From: Ectobius pallidus
Lineage: Eukaryota > Arthropoda > Insecta > Blattodea > Ectobiidae
Length of the DNA stretch: 64,000 bases
Assembly (NCBI GenBank): GCA_964059195.1
Contig: CAXKWD010000009.1
Location: 147,741,890 to 147,805,889 of the forward strand
Reading direction: 5' to 3'
Shown here in pieces: positions 58,017 to 64,000 of this stretch (position 1 is its first letter; every line of letters starts with the position of its first letter). The position numbers and the translations under genes were made by a program. Below the pieces are notes generated by a model, which ran no database searches, was not told where the DNA came from, and saw nothing but the letters and a program-made list of their open reading frames with translations.

Positions 58017-59551
58017 CTATCCGCGCGCCATATCTTGAGCGCTGGATTTACGGGGAAGTGAGGGTTGGGGGGAACAAAACATAGCTACTCCGCCAGTCTT
58101 TCTGCAGTGTTGTCTACCAAAGAAATCATAACAGACACATGAGCTTTCATGAACCACAGATTATTGTCTCTGTTGGACATTTCATGATAATATTATAGGA
58201 GAAAAATTCCTCCGACACTGGGACTTGAACCCAGGACCTTTGGCTATTCGCGCCAATGCTCTACCAACTGAGCTAAGCCGGAGTTCAATTCACAGCACCA
58301 GACGGAACCTTTCTCCTATGACCGATTGCCCTAATGGTCCACCTCACAGACAGACAAGTTATGTCATATGCAGTACTGTGAGGCACACTATTTAGTGATT
58401 TTTGTGACCGGGCTCCAACTGTTATTGTACAGTTAACATTCAAGACAGACATAATATAATATTATCATGAAATGTCCAACAGAGACAATAATCTGTGGTT
58501 CATGAAAGCTCATGTGTCTGTCTTGAATGTTAACTGTACAATAACAGTTGGAGCCCGGTCACAAAAATCACTAAATAGTGTGCCTCACAGTACTGCATAT
58601 GACATAACTTGTCTGTCTGTGAGGTGGACCATTAGGGCAATCGGTCATAGGAGAAAGGTTCCGTCTGGCGCTGTGAATTGAACTCCGGCTTAGCTCAGTT
58701 GGTAGAGCATTGGCGCGAATAGCCAAAGGTCCTGGGTTCAAGTCCCAGTGTCGGAGGAATTTTTCTCCTATAATATTATCAAAGAAATCATATTTCAGCA
58801 GAATCGCGAATATGGTAAGCGCACGTCAACAGCGTAAGTGTAGATGCCGAATTATAATTATTTCCGATGAATCATCCTCGCTATTTTATGTAGTGACATT
58901 TAATAGACAAGGATTTTAATGCAGTCCAATAATATAACGTGGTGACGGTATTGCGTAACAATTAATAGCACATCACAAGGCTTTAGTTATGAAATAAATC
59001 ATTTTCCTCCGGGAAGAGAATGTTATATAAATAGGCTCAATATATTTACACTGGATGACTAGTTTTAAGCATGAAGAAGAGTCTTAGCAGAACATGCTTC
59101 ACCATTTCGTGTTGTAAAACATAAGAGAGGTAAGGCATCTAAAAGTGGAGAAAATTAGAGGCCTAATTTTAAACGTATTTAATACGTTTTGTGAAAAGTT
59201 CGCTCAACTTTCAGTCCATGAAATTGACATCAGAGTTCACGGGAGTGTCAGAAATTAGCACATACGGAATTCTTAAAGAGGTGAGGAAAGTGTTGGATGT
59301 ACAGTGACGTGTTTGTGAAATAAGCAATTCGAAAAATTGTATTTTTCCACATAACTCCATGCGTCAGAAAAGATGTCAATAAATAAATAAGGTTCCTGAG
59401 ACAGAATGAAAGTTTAGTATTGAAGCCACTAGATGTCAGGGTGTATAGCATACTTCGTGTTTCAATGTTGTCAGCTCAACCTACGAAGTTGAACGAAACC
59501 TACCGAATGAGGACTAGGGAGCCGAGCGCTCAAGATATGGCGCGCGGATAG
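58017..59551. mobile_element. 1,535-bp element with perfect 27-bp TIRs and TA duplication
   Basis: CTATCCGCGCGCCATATCTT plus GAGCGCT at 58017-58043 is repeated exactly in inverted orientation at 59525-59551; TA at 58015-58016 and 59552-59553. No transposase. The left half is a tRNA-containing palindrome. The TA duplication suggests the Tc1/mariner superfamily, but the TIR is not one I recognise. Confidence 0.85.
58131..58779. mobile_element. Head-to-head tRNA-derived SINE pair, about 13-bp TSD
   Basis: Flanked by CAAAGAAATCATA-like sequence (about 58119 and 58780). B (58199-58452) and its inverted copy (about 58511-58779) each include a tRNA-like segment; A (58131-58198) is inverted at about 58455-58521. 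The order A-B-A'-B' is a rotated palindrome. On the + strand, 58683-58755 has an A box TAGCTCAGTTGG, a B box GGTTCAAGTCC and 6 of 7 acceptor pairs; anticodon-loop base 33 is C rather than T, so it is a tRNA-like SINE head and not a convincing functional tRNA. Confidence 0.75.
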
Positions 59552-60080
59552 TATGTGTGTCTGTACGCACAACAACTCAAATAGGGTTTATCAGATTTTC
59601 ATGAAACTTGGTATACGCATTTATAACGTCCATGGGAAGAAGCCTATTGATATTGGACCAAATCGGTTGATCAATACCGGAGTAATGCCCAATTTAGTGT
59701 CTATTTTATGGTAATATATTAGAAAGAATTTATCAAATGCAAATCAGTTCTCATGACAACATATTGTTTTACAGTGTTTATATACGGCTTTGGAAGTTGT
59801 AATACAGTTAGCTTTGACAAATAACACTATCCACATATTCCTTCACATATGCTTATCAAACTAGACCTTTGTTCTTCCATAAGCCCTGCTTTTCATCGAT
59901 CTGGAGCTTAACTCAGAAATCGATAACAAAAAGATCATATCATAATGAAATTATCACTGATTAAACAAAACATTCTGGCACTTTATTACATCAGTTTACC
60001 TGATTTTATTTCATACTCACAAAGTACTATCAAATGTACAAATATCACGAAATTGTGTTTCAATCAGTTCTGCCAACCAG

Positions 60081-61210
60081 TTAGTAGTAGTAGTAGTAGT
60101 AAGTATTCTGCCTTCCGGCAGGTTTTCAAACTTGGTACGCGAATTTTGTTTTCCAAAACTGTCTATCCTCTGCTTCCTCCTTCAGCATCCAATATTTCCG
60201 CTTTTCCCTTAAATCGTCCAACAGCTGAATTCTTCTTCTTCCAAGTCTAGTTGTACCCTCCAATCTTCCTTCTACGACATCATGTAATAAGCAGTTCCTT
60301 CTGAGAATGTGCCCAACCCACTTTGCTTTCCTCTGACGAATTGTGTGTATGATTGACTTCTTCTCACCCACTCTACTCAGAACCTCTTCGTTTGTCACCA
60401 TGTCCATCCACTTTATATTTTCTATCTGTCTCCAGCACCACATTTCAAAACTTTCTAAATATTTCTTCTCTAATTTCCTCAAAGTCCATGTCTCTGATCC
60501 ATACAAAGCAATACTCCAAATATAACACTTCACCAGGTTTTTACGTAGCTCTAGGTTCAGACTACTAGTTAGCAGAGTTCTCTTCTTCATAAATGCTTTC
60601 TTGGCCATGGCAATTCTTGATCTTATCTCCTTGGTGCAATAGGCATCTTTTGTCAGTACACTTCCTAAGTATTTGAACTGGTTCACGTTCTCTAATTCTT
60701 GATTTCCCATGATAATTTGAAGCGGCTCTTCTCTCTTCGATATCCTCATCACCTTCGATTTACCTATGTTGATTTCCATTCCATACTTTCTTCCTGTTTC
60801 CACCAGCCTGTCAATCATTCCTTGCAATATTTCTTGTTTCTTTGCCAGAATCACCAGGTCGTCCGCATATTTGATGGTGTTAATAGCGTATCCTCCTATC
60901 ACAAAATCCCTAACTCCTTCTAAGGCTTCTTTTGCTAGCCAGTCTCCATAAAGGTTGAACAAGATGGGTGACATACAACATCCTTGACGCACACCTCTTC
61001 CTATTTCTACACTGTTGGTCACTCCATGTTCTAGACGCACTTTCACTTTTTGTCCCAGGTACAAATTGCGGATTAGTCTCCTGTCCTTCCAGTCAATGCC
61101 TATTTTTTTGAGTATGTCCATTATCAAAAGCTTTTTGCCAATCAATAAAGCAGACACACACTTCTTCGTTGACCGCTAAAACTCTCTCTGATATAATCCT
61201 TAGCATATAA
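60081..61210 (-). pseudogene. Non-LTR retrotransposon reverse transcriptase, 5'-truncated
   Basis: The minus-strand frame 61157-60126 encodes 343 residues: GRGVRQGCCMSPILFNLYGD (RT block 4), KYADDLVILAKK with the YADD catalytic box (block 5), LGSVL (block 7), then YGSETWTLRK, W-C-W-R and RKAKWVGHILRRNC, typical of the thumb and C-terminal region of animal LINEs. Upstream (61158-61210), EEVCVCFIDWQK lies in another frame, so a small deletion has removed the first catalytic Asp region. It ends in a (TAC)n-type 3' tail at 60081-60098. It sits in intron 4 opposite to the host gene and is well preserved for its type. Confidence 0.9.
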
Positions 61211-61780
61211 CCAGTTACCACTCCGATAAGCATTATGGGATATGGTTTATATAATAATGATGTCAATGATGATTATCCAAAACAAAGAAAATGATTCTAC
61301 TCTAGTTCCCTGGTGAAAAACAAAGGTAAGAAATCACTGGTGTAGTGGATTAGTATATTTAAAAACATGCTTGGAAATTGTAACTTTCATTCAGAGAAGA
61401 TACAACATCCTGAAATCAAATTTAAAAACAGTTATTGTACTTAATAGTTCATTTGTAGGCTAATTTCATTGTACTGTATTAATTTGGATTAATGAAATTT
61501 AACTCTTATTTCTTGTACAGTGGTAACGAACCCCATTAATCCAAAATTTCAGATAATCAAAACAAAAAGTAATTATTAAAAAATGAAGAATCAATAATAA
61601 TTGAGTACTTGGGTGCAAGACTAGCGTTTGCCAGCTAATGGTGTTATTGCATAAAGACATCTGTTGTACTCTTCAAACCTTCGACTATCAGCTCTATAAA
61701 AATAAGTTTTGTATCTCATCTGTAGACAACACCAGTCAGCATCTGTGAGAATAGAAGCAGCTCACAGCCACTCAACATTA
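61211..61780. other. Nothing recognised
   Basis: Intron 4 sequence without identified repeats. Confidence 0.4.
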
Positions 61781-62170
61781 GAAGCTACATTGTTTGAGTG
61801 AAATGGAAAACTTTGACGAACAAATTTGGTTGGGAGGTGCTCCAGCATCCTCCATACAGTCCAGACTTGGCACCGTCAGACTTTCATTTGTTTTGTCCCA
61901 TGAAGAAATTCCTGGCTGGTAAATGCTTTGCGTCAGATGCAGAAGTGAAAACAGCAGTCCGGAGACGGCTATACTCCAACCAAATGGACTTCTATGAACA
62001 GGGTATTTTGAAATGATATCACGATAGGGGAAATGTGTTGAGAAACTTGGCGACTATATGGAAAAATAGAGAAAAGACGTCCCTTCATGTGTGCATTTGT
62101 TTGTAATTGTACGTATTGAAATTTTTGTAAAAAAAATTATTGTGCTTTACTTTTCGGTCCACCTTTGTAT
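61781..62170 (+). pseudogene. Mariner transposase C-terminal fragment
   Basis: 61798-62016 encodes FGWEVLQHPPYSPDLAPSDF, then HLF...K-K-F-L-A-G and FYEQGILK before a stop; the YSPDLAPSDFHLF motif carries the last catalytic Asp of mariner transposases. The 3' end CGTCCCTTCATGTGTGCATT is shared with 28760-28850. 5'-truncated, 188 bp before exon 5. Confidence 0.88.
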
Positions 62171-62357
62171 ATTAACAGTCCATACTGTTAATATGAGACA
62201 CCTTGTTGGAGTGCTTTCACTGCTTAGGCGGCCATCTTCAGCCATGACTGCCATAATTATGCAATTCAACTGTTGTACTGAATAGAATATGTCATATAAG
62301 CACTTGACATTCTTTCACTTTTCAATGTACTAGATCAAACATTAGTTTTATTTTCAG

Positions 62358-62541
62358 CTGGATCAGATGCAGCTGGCGTTGCCGAGCAGAGACTACTACC
62401 TCAAGGCAGACTCAGAGGGCGACATGAAGGCTTATCATCGCTACATGACAGAGGTGGCCAAGCTGCTAGGTGCCAATGCAAGCCAAGCAGCCGAGGAACT
62501 CGGAGACGTCATCCGCTTTGAGCGGGAACTGGCAAATGCAA
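62358..62541 (+). CDS. Neprilysin-like exon 5
   Basis: The acceptor is ttttattttcag and the donor GCAA|gtaaaa. It encodes residues 237-297 plus one base. LDQMQLALPSRDYYL includes the LPSRDYY box typical of M13 peptidases. It is followed by a region ending FERELANA, matching the family's E-x-E-x-A-N-A(T/S). There is a sequon at NAS. The open frame continues past the donor to a stop at 62577-62579, but the family alignment and the donor say the extra residues are intronic. The next exon is not in the window. Confidence 0.94.
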
Positions 62542-62696
62542 GTAAAATATCTATTAAAAACAAAATTGTTCCAGAATGACACGAAATAGAATTATTGAAA
62601 TACATTACAATTTACTGAACGAATACATTAACACTACACTTCATGCATTAAAATTATATGCTTGAAATTTTGTAAGAGGTGCCAAGAGAATTTATT

Positions 62697-62880
62697 TAGT
62701 GCCAAAATGGTGAAGGAGGAAAAAATCCGTCTGTCTTTGTGTCTCTATGTCTCTAATACACTTTATCAAATTTTCATGAAACTTATGATAGTATTTATAA
62801 ATTCTATAGCAAGCTCCCTATTGATTTTGGATCAAATCAGTTGACCGTCACTGGAGTAACGACCAATTAATGGTCACACA
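62697..62880 (+). mobile_element. Family R1, diverged 5' fragment
   Basis: TTAGTGCCAAAATGGTGAAG, then the CGTCTGTCTTTGTGTCTCT motif and TTTCATGAAACTTATGATAG. Confidence 0.55.
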
Positions 62881-63242
62881 CTTTTGTAAAACCATTTTTT
62901 TTAATTGCATCAATTTATAGAACTAAATATCCTGATCAAAATTTCTCAAGAAACCGTGGTTTAGAGCTCAATAGTTTCTGAAACATGGCCTATTAATAAT
63001 CACATAGTTTGTAAATAGACAAAATCAAATGTGAGTAAAGATGCTGCACGAAATCTGTGCCGATTGCCTACGTCATTGCATTATGTTTTTGTGGGGACTG
63101 TAGCGTCGTCTGGCTTGCTACCTATCTCTCTCGCACAACAGTACCTCCCATTCTATTTGTGAAGGCCAAGCTACCTCTCTCTCTCGCACAATACCATGTC
63201 TCTCTCTAGCGAGTAACGGTCGTCATCGGCACAGATTTCATG
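62881..63242. other. Intron 5, nothing recognised
   Basis: Includes a pyrimidine-rich CTCTCTCTCGCACA motif repeated three times near 63125-63210; otherwise unassigned. Confidence 0.4.
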
Positions 63243-63510
63243 TGAGATCTTAGCTAAAGATCACCAGGCCTGGGTTCAATCCCTGGTACCTCCTAAGATT
63301 TTTCTGAAATTGGAAGGTCTGATTCTCAGGCTTGTGATATAAATTGAGAAGCTACTTGATTGAGAAGTAGTGGCTCTGGTAAGAGAAACCATCATTAACG
63401 GCCATAGGTGTCAGTATGCTAACCACATGCCCGCTAATCCTGCCAAATGTCTATAGTAGATGATGCAGCGGTCAGATGGTAGGCCTAGTTCCTTCATGGA
63501 TGTAGAGCTA
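63243..63510 (+). mobile_element. tRNA-derived SINE, family B, old copy
   Basis: Starts inside the B box (GGGTTCAATCCCTGGTACCT) and follows the family body with many substitutions to GGTAGGCCTAGTTCCTTCATGG. Confidence 0.75.
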
Positions 63511-63539
63511 TAAAGTTTACAGGAAATAATATTGAGTGG

Positions 63540-63960
63540 GGTCAAGCACTTATACTTCACTTTTTGTATAAATACCTGAACTAGTTTCGAAGACCATCGT
63601 CATTCATAATCATCAGATTAACACCAACTGCCGGCTGGATGTTTGTGTTGCCCTCTCAGGGAAGTTTGCTGCATTTGGTGATGAGACATTCATCTGTAGG
63701 GATGTCGAAGTTCATGAGGTGTTCTATATATTTGTGGATGAATATCCTCTCCCAAACCGAAAGTTCCTTGTAGCCTTTGACACATTTAATTAATTTTGGA
63801 TCCCGATTGATGTCATGACCTTCATTCCAATCGTGGGCTGCTACTGCAGATTTGTCTGTAATTCCTTGTTTAAGATGTCTCATATGTTCTTTTGTTTCTA
63901 ACCTCTAATTTCCTCTTGGTTTCCAACATATTTCCAATATATTTTTTGTACTATAAAGTT
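63540..63960 (-). pseudogene. Penelope-like retroelement, C-terminal fragment
   Basis: The minus-strand frame 63883-63656 encodes KSAVAAHDWNEGHDI, then ELSVWERIFIHKYIEHLMN. The K-S-A-x-A-x-H...G-H-x-I and E-R-x-x-x-x-x-x-I pattern is that of the GIY-YIG-type endonuclease end of Penelope-like elements. Upstream it is frameshifted. Homology is inferred from the motif pattern only. Confidence 0.6.
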
Positions 63961-64000
63961 TAGTTTAGTTTTAGCCATAACACATCACTATGGCCAATTG

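Larger units (their letters stand above)
57956..60010 (+). mobile_element. Family R1 copy split by a 1.5-kb TIR element
   Basis: R1 left end TTAAGTGCCAGAATGGTACT to the TCTGTCTC microsatellite at 58014; resumes TGTGTGTCTGTACGCACAAC at 59554 and ends ACATCAGTTTACCTGATTTT. It lacks the tRNA-like insert of the 2007 copy (CTTATCAAACTAGACCTTTG continues directly), giving the empty site for that SINE. Confidence 0.8.
14873..62541 (+). other. Neprilysin-like M13 metalloendopeptidase gene, 5' part, five exons
   Basis: The gene encodes a type II membrane zinc endopeptidase of family M13 (neprilysin/ECE type), which cleaves small extracellular peptides at the cell surface. Five exons join in phases 1-1-1-0 to give about 297 codons. 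Cysteines at joined residues 77, 82, 100 and 108 have the same spacing as human neprilysin C57, C62, C80 and C88. The YNSC cysteine (164) matches C143 and LPSRDYY (244-250) matches the same human motif, so no internal exon appears to be missing. Family proteins are about 750 residues, so roughly 450 residues, including NAFY, HExxH and the zinc ligands, lie past 64000. Introns are about 36.3, 3.4, 2.5 and 4.6 kb. Which neprilysin paralogue it is cannot be decided from the N-terminal part. Exons are clearly more GC-rich than the introns. Confidence 0.93.

Noticed and set aside
58683..58755. Possible functional tRNA gene (anticodon GAA by position)
   Set aside because: Good A and B boxes, but C at position 33, one acceptor mismatch, and it is part of an inverted SINE pair.

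Overview
The window is eukaryotic, almost certainly a large, repeat-rich insect genome. The evidence is one multi-exon gene with GT-AG introns, very AT-rich non-coding DNA, and dense Tc1/mariner, pogo-like, hAT-like, Helitron-like, LINE, Penelope-like and tRNA-derived SINE debris. A cockroach or termite is my guess from the texture alone; no marker in the window fixes the order. There is no operon, rRNA gene, CRISPR array or convincing functional tRNA gene.

The only host protein-coding gene I can support is the 5' part of a neprilysin-like (peptidase family M13) type II membrane metalloendopeptidase on the + strand. It has five coding exons: 14873-15080, 51347-51556, 54928-55011, 57545-57750 and 62358-62541. 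They splice in consistent phases to about 297 codons: a short cytosolic tail, one membrane anchor, and the N-terminal part of the ectodomain with the family's cysteines and an LPSRDYY motif. The zinc site (HExxH, about residue 600 by colinearity with human neprilysin) must lie beyond the right edge. Intron 1 is about 36 kb and holds most of the repeats.

Layout: 1-14311 is intergenic or 5' repeat debris (hAT-like MITEs, foldback mariner, SINEs, two Helitron-like copies 12 bp apart, a long TAA array, a T-rich simple region). 14312-14872 is the upstream/5' UTR region. 15081-17600 is an old minisatellite block directly after the exon 1 donor. 17700-51346 is the rest of intron 1, a nest of transposons and LINE fragments, with one orphan exon-like reading frame split by a Tc1-like MITE (33534-34491). 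Introns 2-4 carry hAT-like and pogo-like MITEs, a direct duplication, a 51-bp perfect palindrome, a 1.5-kb element with perfect 27-bp inverted ends, and a LINE reverse transcriptase. 62542-64000 is the start of intron 5 with a SINE and a Penelope-like fragment.

The most informative non-coding observations are molecular footprints readable from the sequence: a Helitron-like element inserted A^T inside a LINE reading frame without target duplication; several hAT-like MITEs with exact 8-bp duplications; and a family (about 1 kb, ends resembling AAGTGCCAGTATG in inverted orientation) that recurs about ten times and hosts many other insertions.
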